From an uncultured Collinsella sp. (GTDB lineage Bacteria > Actinomycetota > Coriobacteriia > Coriobacteriales > Coriobacteriaceae), in the NCBI GenBank assembly GCA_944321445.1, contig CALULJ010000021.1, positions 1 to 37,732 on the forward strand: 37,732 nucleotides of DNA, read 5' to 3'. Every line of letters begins with the position of its first letter. Position 1 is the first letter of the stretch. Below the pieces are notes generated by a model that saw only the letters and a list, made by a program, of their open reading frames with translations, was not told the DNA's origin and searched no databases. This document shows positions 15,175-22,400 of this stretch, one piece after another. The translations under genes were made by a program, and so were the position numbers.

Positions 15175-15852
15175 ATGCAGCGTGCAAAGCAGATTTCGGA
15201 ATCAATCGAACTCGGTGCCATCTTGGCGCTCGCGGGCGGCTTCATGGACGCCTATTCCTACATCGGTCGCGGAGGCGTGTTTGCAAATGCGCAGACCGGC
15301 AACATTCTTTTGGTAGGAATCCATCTTTCGCTCGGAGAGTTTTCCCAAGCGCTGCGATTCTTGCTTCCCGTTGTCTCGTTTGCCTTGGGCATCATGCTTT
15401 CCGATCTGATTCACGAGCGTTTCTCGAGCCCGTTTCACTGGCGCCAGGTGACGGTATTTCTCGAGGCCGTCATCCTTTTTTGCGTGAGCTTTATCTCTGG
15501 AGACCTCAACCTGCCTGCGAACTGCCTCACTTCATTTGCGTGCGGCATGCAGGTGGAGTCGTTTCGCAAGATCCATGGCAAGGGTATCGCGACCACCATG
15601 TGCATTGGCAATCTACGCTCCGGGCTGCAAAACGTGGACGATTACATCATCACGCACAATCGGGGCTTTCTAGAAAACGGCGTGCTCTATTTTGGCGTCA
15701 TTTTGTGCTTTGTGCTGGGTGCCGTGCTGGGCAACTGGTGCATCGAGCATCTTGGCCTTCACGCGATTGCGGTTGCGGCAGCCTTGCTGGCGCTGGCTTT
15801 TGCCATCATGTTTATCGATCGCGAACATTCGTATGGGAAGACGAGTAAGTAG
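15175..15852 (+). CDS. YoaK family (DUF1275) membrane protein
   Basis: A 225-residue integral membrane protein with about six hydrophobic segments. The family hallmark is near the N-terminus (GGFMDAYSYIGRGGVFANAQ, followed by TGNILL). Members are of unknown function, though several are regulated with stress genes. The ATG at 15175 is preferred because GGGGGA stands about 11 nt ahead; a TTG six codons upstream is possible. The gene has its own promoter and no partner gene. Confidence 0.85.
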   Translation: MQRAKQISESIELGAILALAGGFMDAYSYIGRGGVFANAQTGNILLVGIHLSLGEFSQALRFLLPVVSFALGIMLSDLIHERFSSPFHWRQVTVFLEAVILFCVSFISGDLNLPANCLTSFACGMQVESFRKIHGKGIATTMCIGNLRSGLQNVDDYIITHNRGFLENGVLYFGVILCFVLGAVLGNWCIEHLGLHAIAVAAALLALAFAIMFIDREHSYGKTSK

Positions 15853-16135
15853 CTTGCTGCCCTCTCGCGGTCGCTGGCGTTGTGTTTGAACCGCGCCGCG
15901 GGAGCCGTTGAGCGATATTCCTATATACGAACGAATTGTTCAAAATACGAACCGTTTGCCCTTTAGAGTTTCTACCTGCGGAAATATATCTTCCGAACCA
16001 TCCTTGATAGCAAGTTGGGAACGCCGATTGTCCAAGATATCGCTTGATGTTTCTGCCGAGCGGGTATATTGAGTGCCGTCAGGGGATGGCGCATCGTCTG
16101 CGTCCATCCGCATTGAGGAGCCAGGAGGCACATAT
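15853..16135 (+). promoter_or_regulatory. Regulatory region and leader of the alcohol dehydrogenase gene
   Basis: No gene is seen in this 283-nt gap. GAAC (15929), GTTC (15938) and GAAC (15949) alternate within an A/T-rich stretch, making two overlapping palindromes that could bind a regulator. A likely promoter is TTGATG (16044-16049) with TATATT (16065-16070), spacer 15. The leader holds a hairpin GGATGGCGCA/TGCGTCCATCC (16084-16109, one bulged base) ahead of the AGGAGG site. The short spacer makes the promoter assignment tentative. Confidence 0.45.
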
Positions 16136-17296
16136 ATGGCAAACCGTATCGTTTTGAACACCATCTCCTACCATGGCGCCGGCGCCATCAAGGAGATTCC
16201 GGGCGAGATCGAGCGCCGCGGCTTCAAGAAGGTTTTCGTCTGCACCGACCCCGATCTGGTGAAGTTCGGCGTCGCCGCCAAGGTCACCGACCTGCTCGAC
16301 GAGGCCGGCATCGCGTGGAGCCTCTACTCCGAGATCAAGCCCAACCCCACCATCAAGAACGTCCAGGACGGCGTCGAGGCCTATCAGGCCGCTGAAGCCG
16401 ATTCCATCGTGACCATCGGTGGCGGCTCGGCCATGGATACCGCTAAGGCCATCGGCATCATCATCAACAACCCCGAGTTCGCCGACGTGCGCTCGCTCGA
16501 GGGCGTCGCTCCCACCAAGAACCACGCCGTGTTCACCATCGCCGTACCCACCACCGCCGGCACCGCGGCTGAGGTCACCATCAACTACGTCATCACCGAC
16601 GTGGAGAAGGTCCGCAAGTTCGTGTGCGTCGACACCAACGACGCCCCCGAGGTCGCTGTCGTCGACCCCGAGATGATGGGCACCATGCCCGCCGGCCTCA
16701 CCGCTTCCACCGGTATGGACGCGCTGACCCATGCTATCGAGGGCTACACCACCCGCGGTGCTTGGGAGCTCACCGACATGTTCCACCTGAAGGCCATCGA
16801 GCTCATCGCCAAGAACTTGCGCGACGCTGTCGCCGAGGCCAAGAGCGGCCAGCCCGGCAGCGGCCGTGAGGGCATGGCGCTTGCCCAGTACATCGCCGGC
16901 ATGGGCTTCTCCAACGTCGGCCTGGGCATCGACCACGCTATGGCGCATACCCTGTCCGCGCACTATGACACCCCGCACGGCGTCGCTTGCGCCATGCTGC
17001 TGCCTATCGCCATGGAGTTCAACAAGCCCGTCGTGGCCGAGCGCCTGGCTGATGTCGCCGTCGCCATGGGCGTTGATGCCACCGGCATGACGACCGATGA
17101 GGCTGCCGATGCCGCCATCGCCGCGGTGCGCCAGCTGTCCGCCGACGTGGACATCCCCACGGTGTGCGAGGCCATCACCGAGGACGAGCTCGACCAGATC
17201 GCCGATGACGCGCTCGCCGACGCCTGCTATCCGGGCAATCCGCGCGACGCCGATCACGCCGCCGTCGTGGAGCTCTTCCGCAAGATCATGGCGTAA
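16136..17296 (+). CDS. fucO: Iron-containing alcohol dehydrogenase, lactaldehyde reductase (FucO)-like
   Basis: A 386-residue group III dehydrogenase that should reduce lactaldehyde to 1,2-propanediol, or a similar aldehyde, with NADH. The nucleotide loop GGGSAMDTAK (95-104) and metal ligands D195, H199 (GMDALTHA), H267 (IDHAMAH) and H281 (DTPHGV) are all present. Long stretches such as NNPEFADVRSLEG, AVPTTAGTAAEVTINYVITD and AGMGFSNVGLG agree with my memory of E. coli FucO, which has about the same length. AGGAGG precedes the ATG. Codon choice is unusually uniform (GCC, ATC, GGC, CGC), suggesting high expression. No fucose or rhamnose genes are nearby, so a general redox-balancing role is equally plausible. 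Confidence 0.85.
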   Translation: MANRIVLNTISYHGAGAIKEIPGEIERRGFKKVFVCTDPDLVKFGVAAKVTDLLDEAGIAWSLYSEIKPNPTIKNVQDGVEAYQAAEADSIVTIGGGSAMDTAKAIGIIINNPEFADVRSLEGVAPTKNHAVFTIAVPTTAGTAAEVTINYVITDVEKVRKFVCVDTNDAPEVAVVDPEMMGTMPAGLTASTGMDALTHAIEGYTTRGAWELTDMFHLKAIELIAKNLRDAVAEAKSGQPGSGREGMALAQYIAGMGFSNVGLGIDHAMAHTLSAHYDTPHGVACAMLLPIAMEFNKPVVAERLADVAVAMGVDATGMTTDEAADAAIAAVRQLSADVDIPTVCEAITEDELDQIADDALADACYPGNPRDADHAAVVELFRKIMA

Positions 17297-17319
17297 ACAA
17301 TATCCTATGGGTTTCTAGC

Positions 17320-17353
17320 ATGGGGCGGCCTGCCGGCGGGCGGGTCGCCCCAT
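17320..17353. terminator. Bidirectional terminator between fucO-like gene and mnmA
   Basis: ATGGGGCG (17320-17327) and CGCCCCAT (17346-17353) form an 8-bp stem that can be extended by GCC/GGT, in a 61-nt gap between convergent genes. T-tracts are weak on both sides. Confidence 0.65.
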
Positions 17354-17357
17354 TTCG

Positions 17358-18494
17358 TTACGCGCAGACCGTGCCGCCGCCCAAGACCACGTCGCCATCG
17401 TAGATGACGACAGCCTGGCCGGGGGCGATGCCGCGCTGAGGGGTTTCGAAGTCCAGGCGCACACCCCCGGCGACACCGCGGGAGGGGTCGGCAAAACGTG
17501 CTCGGGCCAGTTGGTCGGGCTGGTGGTAACGGATCTTGGCAGTGACCGGAAGGCCCGCCGAGCCGGCGGTGCGCACCGCCGGCTCCATATCAGCTGCCGG
17601 AGCGCTCCAGATCCAATCGTCGGCTACGAGGGATGACGCCATGAGGTCGTCCACGTCGCCAAGGGTCACGGTATTCGCGTGCACGTCGATGCCGCAGACG
17701 TAGAGCGGGTGCGCGGCGGCGACTCCCAGGCCGCGGCGCTGGCCGATGGTATAGCGCAGCGCGCCCGTGTGGCGCCCGATGACCTCGCCCGCCGTGTTGA
17801 GGATGTCGCCTTCGGGAAGAGCGCGCTTCTCGCGACGCTCGATATAGGTAGCGAAATCGTTGTTCGGCACAAAGCAGATACCTTGGCTGTCGGGCTTGCT
17901 TGCGCTCGAGAATCCCTGCTCGGCGGCGATGCGGCGCACGTCACGGTCTTTGCGCAGCGCACCTAAGGGCAGCAACACGTGCGCCAGGCGCTCTTGGGTG
18001 AGCGAATAGAGCACGTAGCTTTGGTCTTTGGCGGCATCGATGCTCTTCTCAAGTGTCCAGGCGCCCGGCGCGCCTTCCGCCGCTTGTCGGCGGCCGATGC
18101 GGGCGTAGTGGCCCGTTGCCACGAAGTCGCAGCCTTGTTCCAGCGCATAGTCCAGCAGCGTCCCGAATTTGAGGTAGCGGTTGCAGTCGATGCACGGGTT
18201 GGGCGTGCGCCCGTCTTCATAGGTGCGCACGAACTTCTCGACCACATTGCGCTCAAAGGTCGCGCGCATGTCGACCACCTGGTGGGGGAATCCCAAGTCG
18301 TGCGCCACGCGTGCGGCGTCATCGGCGTCGCGCGACGACCCGCACGCGCCGGCGGTTCCCGCGGCATCTGCTCCGTCGTGCAGCAGCATGGTGACGCCCA
18401 CACAGTCATAGCCCTGCTGCGTAAGCAGGTAGGCGGTGACGCTGGAATCGACGCCTCCGCTCATGGCGACCAGGACGCGTTTGCGCTTCGGCAT
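17358..18494 (-). CDS. mnmA: tRNA-specific 2-thiouridylase
   Basis: A 378-residue enzyme that adds sulfur to U34 of tRNA-Lys, -Glu and -Gln. The ATP-binding PP-loop SGGVDSS (12-18) and both catalytic cysteines, C101 (TPNPCIDC) and C207 (SQGICFV), are present, with the GHYAR and KDQSY motifs between them and a C-terminal beta-barrel. The ATG at 18494 lies four bases after the cysK stop and uses a GAGGA site inside the cysK end, so it is coupled to cysK. The usual neighbour is a cysteine desulfurase; here the partner is cysteine synthase. Confidence 0.95.
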   Translation of the reverse strand: MPKRKRVLVAMSGGVDSSVTAYLLTQQGYDCVGVTMLLHDGADAAGTAGACGSSRDADDAARVAHDLGFPHQVVDMRATFERNVVEKFVRTYEDGRTPNPCIDCNRYLKFGTLLDYALEQGCDFVATGHYARIGRRQAAEGAPGAWTLEKSIDAAKDQSYVLYSLTQERLAHVLLPLGALRKDRDVRRIAAEQGFSSASKPDSQGICFVPNNDFATYIERREKRALPEGDILNTAGEVIGRHTGALRYTIGQRRGLGVAAAHPLYVCGIDVHANTVTLGDVDDLMASSLVADDWIWSAPAADMEPAVRTAGSAGLPVTAKIRYHQPDQLARARFADPSRGVAGGVRLDFETPQRGIAPGQAVVIYDGDVVLGGGTVCA

Positions 18495-18498
18495 GGGG

Positions 18499-19437
18499 TT
18501 AATCCTCGAACAGGGCGGTCGACAGATAGCGCTCGCCTGTGTCCGGCAGCAGGGCGACGATGGTGCGGCCTTCGTTTTCCGGTCGTTTTGCCAGCTCAAG
18601 TGCCGCCCAGAGCGCCGCGCCCGACGAGATGCCGACCAGCACGCCTTCACGATGCGCGAGCACGCGCGCCGTCTCGAGCGCATCTTCGTCCGCTACCGGT
18701 ATGACCTCGTCATACACGCTCGTGTCGAGCACGTCGGGAACAAAGCCCGCGCCGATGCCTTGGATGCCGTGGGCACCTGCATGCCCCTGCGACAGAACCG
18801 GAGAGCCCGCGGGTTCCACGGCGACAACGCGCACCTCGGGGTTTTGCACCTTGAGGTAGCGGCCGACGCCGGTGATGGTGCCGCCCGTGCCCGCTCCCGC
18901 AACAAAGATGTCGACCGTGCCGTCCGTATCGTTCCAAATTTCCGGACCGGTTGTCGCCTCGTGTGCGGCGGGGTTCGCGGGGTTGGTGAACTGTCCGGCG
19001 ACGATGCTGCCGGGGATCTCGGCCGCAAGCTCCTCGGCGCGCGCGATGGCGCCTGCCATGCCCTGTGCGCCCGGCGTGAGGATGACCTCTGCACCGTAGC
19101 CCTCCATGAGCTTGCGGCGTTCGGGGCTCATGGAATCCGGCATGGTGATGATAAGGCGGTAGCCGCGGGCGGCAGCCAGCGAAGCAAGGCCAACGCCGGT
19201 GTTACCGCTCGTAGGCTCGATAATGGTGCTGCCGCTGTGGGGCTTGATGCGCCCGGCAGCTTCGGCTTCGTCCAGCATGCGCTTGGCGACGCGGTCTTTC
19301 ACCGAGCCCGCGGGGTTGAAGTACTCGAGTTTCACCAGCACGCGTGCCTGCAGGTTCAGCTCGCGCTCGAGTGCGGTGACTTCGAGCAGGGGAGTATGAC
19401 CGATCAGCTGGTCGATCGAGGTGTAAACGGTGCCCAT
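18499..19437 (-). CDS. cysK: Cysteine synthase A (O-acetylserine sulfhydrylase)
   Basis: A 312-residue PLP enzyme making cysteine from O-acetylserine and sulfide. PLP lysine K47 lies in NPAGSVKDR; the phosphate/substrate loop TSGNTG is at 76-81; the PLP-phosphate loop GAGTGGT is near 175; SSGAA is near the end. Length fits CysK closely. AGGAGG precedes the ATG at 19437. It is the first gene of a cysK-mnmA pair, with a well-defined promoter, and is divergent from an Rrf2 regulator that may control it. Confidence 0.95.
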   Translation of the reverse strand: MGTVYTSIDQLIGHTPLLEVTALERELNLQARVLVKLEYFNPAGSVKDRVAKRMLDEAEAAGRIKPHSGSTIIEPTSGNTGVGLASLAAARGYRLIITMPDSMSPERRKLMEGYGAEVILTPGAQGMAGAIARAEELAAEIPGSIVAGQFTNPANPAAHEATTGPEIWNDTDGTVDIFVAGAGTGGTITGVGRYLKVQNPEVRVVAVEPAGSPVLSQGHAGAHGIQGIGAGFVPDVLDTSVYDEVIPVADEDALETARVLAHREGVLVGISSGAALWAALELAKRPENEGRTIVALLPDTGERYLSTALFED

Positions 19438-19494
19438 GGATGCCTCCTCGGCGAACGTGCGTTGCCGCCTCCGTGTGGGGCAGCGAATAAACCT

Positions 19495-19523
19495 ATTATA
19501 GAACTCGGAATAACGTTACCCAA
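19495..19523 (-). promoter_or_regulatory. Sigma-70 type promoter of cysK-mnmA
   Basis: On the minus strand a perfect TATAAT (19495-19500) stands 17 nt from TTGGGT (19518-19523). Transcription would begin about 50 nt ahead of the cysK ATG. The region 19441-19672 separates cysK from the Rrf2 gene and should carry both promoters; a possible Rrf2-gene -10 is TATTCT or GATAAA near 19640-19655, unresolved. Confidence 0.8.
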
Positions 19524-19679
19524 TCGCTCGCATTTTGAATCGCGAAATCGTAACGCGCCCGATATTCCGTGTGTCGTATGCATCGTCGCGCCTTGTGCCG
19601 GATGGGTCCATTTACATGTCCACACCAGTTTGATTTTGGTATTCTGGATAAAACGGACATTCGTTAAGGGGGAATGGCC

Positions 19680-20105
19680 ATGCTGGTATCCACGAAAGGT
19701 CGCTACGCGTTGCGCGTCATGGTCGACCTCGCTGAGCATCAGGCGGACGGACGCATTCCGTTGAAGGAAATCGCCGCGCGCCAAGGAGTGTCCGAGAAGT
19801 ACCTGGAGAACATCCTTTCCGTACTGGTTCGCAACGACATGCTCTCGGGGATGCGCGGCAAGGGCGGCGGGTACCGTCTCACACGCCCCGCGGAGACCTA
19901 TTCCGTCGGCGATATCCTGCGCCTTACCGAAGGCAGCTTGGCTCCCGTCTCGTGCCTTGAGGGCGGCAAGGGCGGCTGCGAGCGCGCCGCGGAGTGCACG
20001 ACTATCGGCATGTGGCAAAGTCTCGACAGGATGATCGGCGAGTACGTTGACGGCATCTCCATCGCCGATCTGGCCAAATCGCCGCACGGAGCCGCCTGCC
20101 TCTAA
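19680..20105 (+). CDS. Rrf2-family transcriptional regulator (IscR/CymR-like)
   Basis: A 141-residue winged-helix regulator. The N-terminus LVSTKGRYALRVMVDLAEH and the helix-turn-helix IAARQGVSEKYLENILSVLV are classic Rrf2. Three cysteines, C92, C100 and C106, sit where IscR holds its iron-sulfur cluster, though the first spacing (seven residues between) is wider than IscR's five. The second ATG (19680) is chosen because GGGGG lies eight bases ahead; the first ATG at 19674 is too close. Divergence from cysK suggests control of cysteine or Fe-S supply, as with CymR or IscR. Confidence 0.9.
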   Translation: MLVSTKGRYALRVMVDLAEHQADGRIPLKEIAARQGVSEKYLENILSVLVRNDMLSGMRGKGGGYRLTRPAETYSVGDILRLTEGSLAPVSCLEGGKGGCERAAECTTIGMWQSLDRMIGEYVDGISIADLAKSPHGAACL

Positions 20106-20117
20106 GCCATCGCGCAC

Positions 20118-20144
20118 GATGTCCCCGTCCCCAACGGGGACATC
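20118..20144. terminator. Bidirectional terminator-like hairpin between the Rrf2 gene and YvlD gene
   Basis: GATGTCCCCGT (20118-20128) and ACGGGGACATC (20134-20144) form a perfect 11-bp stem with a 5-nt loop between convergent genes. Neither strand has a T-tract. Its minus strand contains TGGGGACGGGG, the same core as the hairpins near 29140-29190 and 30880. Confidence 0.7.
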
Positions 20145-20154
20145 CAAAGGGGCG

Positions 20155-20523
20155 CTAGGCGTCGCTGGTGGCGACGCCCAAAATCGCGCACATGATGCTT
20201 ACGACGATGGCGCCGAAAAACGCCGCGCCGAATCCGCTTATGGAAACGCCTGCACCCAAAAGGTTCACAGACAGCCAGCTTGCAAGCTCGAGCATGAAGC
20301 TGTTGATGACAAGCTGGAACACGCCGAGCGTAAGGATGGTGACGGGCAGCGATATCACGGTAAGCAGCGGTTTGACGAGCGAGTTGACGAATCCGAGGAA
20401 CAAGCCGACGAACGCGAAGCATATCCAGGGGTCCGCCGGGCCGAAGGGCTCGATGCCGGGTACCAGAAACGCCGCGATGGATATGGCGATGGAAGTCAAG
20501 AGCCAATTGAGAACAAAACGCAT
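20155..20523 (-). CDS. Phage-holin superfamily IV / YvlD-like membrane protein
   Basis: The 122-residue product has four hydrophobic segments and the conserved loop GLFLGFVNSLVKPLLTVISL followed by PVTILTLGVFQLVINS, typical of the four-TM YvlD/DUF360 family. In Bacillus these proteins belong to envelope-stress operons; despite the family name there is no sign of phage here. The ATG at 20523 has AAAGG upstream at a rather long distance. It is a single gene. Confidence 0.87.
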   Translation of the reverse strand: MRFVLNWLLTSIAISIAAFLVPGIEPFGPADPWICFAFVGLFLGFVNSLVKPLLTVISLPVTILTLGVFQLVINSFMLELASWLSVNLLGAGVSISGFGAAFFGAIVVSIMCAILGVATSDA

Positions 20524-20693
20524 GAGTCGATATACCTTTCGGTCGGCCGCTCGCGAGGCGGGTGCTAGGTTGCGCGGGCGAGCACGCGGTCCGTGCGCGC
20601 GGAATCTCGCGCCAGCCCGACATTACCCCTCGTTCCCGTTTCGAAGCGGGGCTATCATGGGGAGGACGATTTTTCCACAGGAAGAGGAGAGCC

Positions 20694-21761
20694 GTGCAGC
20701 AGACGTATGCCTATGGGGACCCGTGCGCGGCCGCCCCGGTCGCGGGTGTCGATGGCTCGCGGGTCATCTCGTTTTTCATCTTCAACACCGATGTCCACAT
20801 GCACGCATACGCTGCAGACGGGGAGGATCCGGACGATCCATGCGTGGTGGCGCGTCTCGATGAGGCGCTCGACGCCTGCCGCGAGCGCTGCCTGTTTTTC
20901 GAGCGGACGCTGTCGCGCACGCGCGAGGATTCCGATATTGCCCGCGCGCACGCTGCCGCGCCGAATCCCGTTGCCGTGGCGCCGGAAACTGCCGAGCTCA
21001 CACGTCTCGCCTTGACCTATTGCGCGCACAGCCGCGGGGCTTTCGACATCACCATGGGCACCGTTACCTCGCTGTGGGATTTCCATGTCGGCGTCGTGCC
21101 GGGCTCGCTTGCGCTCTCGCGCGCCCTGCCGCACGTGGGAAGCGACCATGTTCACGTGGGTACTGCGCAAGATGGTGCGCCTACGCTCGCAATCGATGAC
21201 CCGCAGACCATCATGGATCTGGGCGGCGTGGCGAAAGGCTACATAGCCGATGATCTGGCACGTATGTTCGAGCGCCATGGCGTGATGCGTTTTGTCATCA
21301 ACCTGGGCGGCAATGTCCTTGTGCACGGCGGACGCCCTGCCGATCCCGCTCGTGGGCATCGGCGTGAGGGCGACCCATGGAGAATCGGCGTTGTGAACCC
21401 CTTCGACCCTGCGCACAACCGCGCCATCATCGACTTGTCGGATGGATCGGTGGTCACGAGCGGCCTGCACGAGCGGAGCTTCACGAAAGGCGGCATTACC
21501 TACCATCACATTTTGGACCCGGCGACGGGCATGCCGGCGCAGACCGATGTGGTGTCGGCGACCATCGTCGCTGCGCGCTCAATCGACTGTGACGGGTATT
21601 CCACCACGGTGCTTATGTTGGGGGCGGAAGCGGGCCTTGCCTTTGCGGAACGCGTGCCCGGCATCGAGGCGGTTATCATCGACCGTGATGACCAGGTGAG
21701 CTGGACTTCGGGCATCGCTGACGCACTGTCGCTCGTGCCCACCCTGCCGCGCTGGTTCTAA
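20694..21761 (+). CDS. apbE: ApbE-family FAD:protein FMN transferase
   Basis: A 355-residue protein that attaches FMN to Thr/Ser of flavoproteins such as NqrB/RnfG-type or fumarate-reductase-type subunits. Motifs are MDLGGVAKGYIAD (174-186), INLGGNVLVHG (202-212), the substrate loop TSGLHERSF, HILDP and the Mg site CDGYSTT (299-305). A GTG start at 20694 is supported by GAGGAGA ahead of it. There is no signal or lipobox sequence, unlike many ApbE proteins, so it may act in the cytoplasm. No obvious flavin-acceptor gene is adjacent. Confidence 0.88.
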   Translation: MQQTYAYGDPCAAAPVAGVDGSRVISFFIFNTDVHMHAYAADGEDPDDPCVVARLDEALDACRERCLFFERTLSRTREDSDIARAHAAAPNPVAVAPETAELTRLALTYCAHSRGAFDITMGTVTSLWDFHVGVVPGSLALSRALPHVGSDHVHVGTAQDGAPTLAIDDPQTIMDLGGVAKGYIADDLARMFERHGVMRFVINLGGNVLVHGGRPADPARGHRREGDPWRIGVVNPFDPAHNRAIIDLSDGSVVTSGLHERSFTKGGITYHHILDPATGMPAQTDVVSATIVAARSIDCDGYSTTVLMLGAEAGLAFAERVPGIEAVIIDRDDQVSWTSGIADALSLVPTLPRWF

Positions 21762-21918
21762 TCCGTGGCAGCCGAAGCCGCGCGACACCGCTGAACGGTG
21801 CGGTGGCACTTTAGCGTGATGGTGTGTTACACTGCTTCAGGCGGTGGCGCATGGGCTGTGTCCGTATCGCGCCTCGTGCCGTTTCGCTATGGGTCAGCAC
21901 GTGAATTTGGCGGTGGCT

Positions 21919-22230
21919 ATGAATATCGAGAAGATGTTTGAACACGGCGACGTCGATCAGCTCGTTCGCTCCATCCTGCTGCTGGAGAACGAGGACGACG
22001 TGCGCGCGTTCCTCACCGATCTGTGCACCCCGCGCGAGATCTGCGATTTCGCCCAGCGCTTGCAGGTGGCGCGCTACCTCGATGAGGGCGAGCCTTACGT
22101 GGAGGTCCAGGCCCGCACCGGCGCCTCGTCCACCACGGTGAGCCGCGTTTCGAAGGCACTGAACGGCGAGTTCGGTGGCTATCGTCGCATCCTCATCAAG
22201 CTCGAAGATCAGGAGCAGGGCCGCGCATAG
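21919..22230 (+). CDS. YerC/TrpR-like DNA-binding regulator
   Basis: A 103-residue helical protein with the TrpR fold: ENEDDVRAFLTDLCTPREIC, AQRLQVARYL, and the helix-turn-helix VQARTGASSTTVSRVSKAL (about 63-81). It matches the YerC/YecD group, whose ligand and targets are largely unknown. The start is uncertain: ATG at 21919 gives the usual family length with GGCGGTGG close upstream; GTG at 21901 and ATG at 21889 are in frame. A possible -10 TACACT lies at 21828-21833. A strong terminator follows, so it is monocistronic. Confidence 0.82.
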   Translation: MNIEKMFEHGDVDQLVRSILLLENEDDVRAFLTDLCTPREICDFAQRLQVARYLDEGEPYVEVQARTGASSTTVSRVSKALNGEFGGYRRILIKLEDQEQGRA

Positions 22231-22255
22231 AGTTCCTGCACATTTCGCTGCGCAT

Positions 22256-22289
22256 ATGCCCCGTGGACGAATGATCGTCCACGGGGCAT
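22256..22289 (+). terminator. Intrinsic terminator after the YerC-like gene
   Basis: ATGCCCCGTGGACGA (22256-22270) and TCGTCCACGGGGCAT (22275-22289) form a perfect 15-bp stem with an ATGA tetraloop, followed by TTTGTT. This is among the best terminators in the window. Confidence 0.9.
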
Positions 22290-22400
22290 TTTGTTGCGAG
22301 CGGGTCGGACTGCGGAGTGGCTTCTCGCGCCGCCCCGGCGATTCTGTCCGCGCTGGCGTGTAGGATAGGGGAAGCGAAACAACGAAACCGTGGGAGGGCC

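Noticed and set aside
16079..17257. Gly/Asp/Val/His-rich frame antisense to the FucO-like gene
   Set aside because: The odd composition is explained by the strong codon bias of the sense gene.
20155..20523. Prophage remnant suggested by the phage-holin family name
   Set aside because: The protein is of the YvlD/DUF360 type found in ordinary chromosomes and no other phage gene is near.
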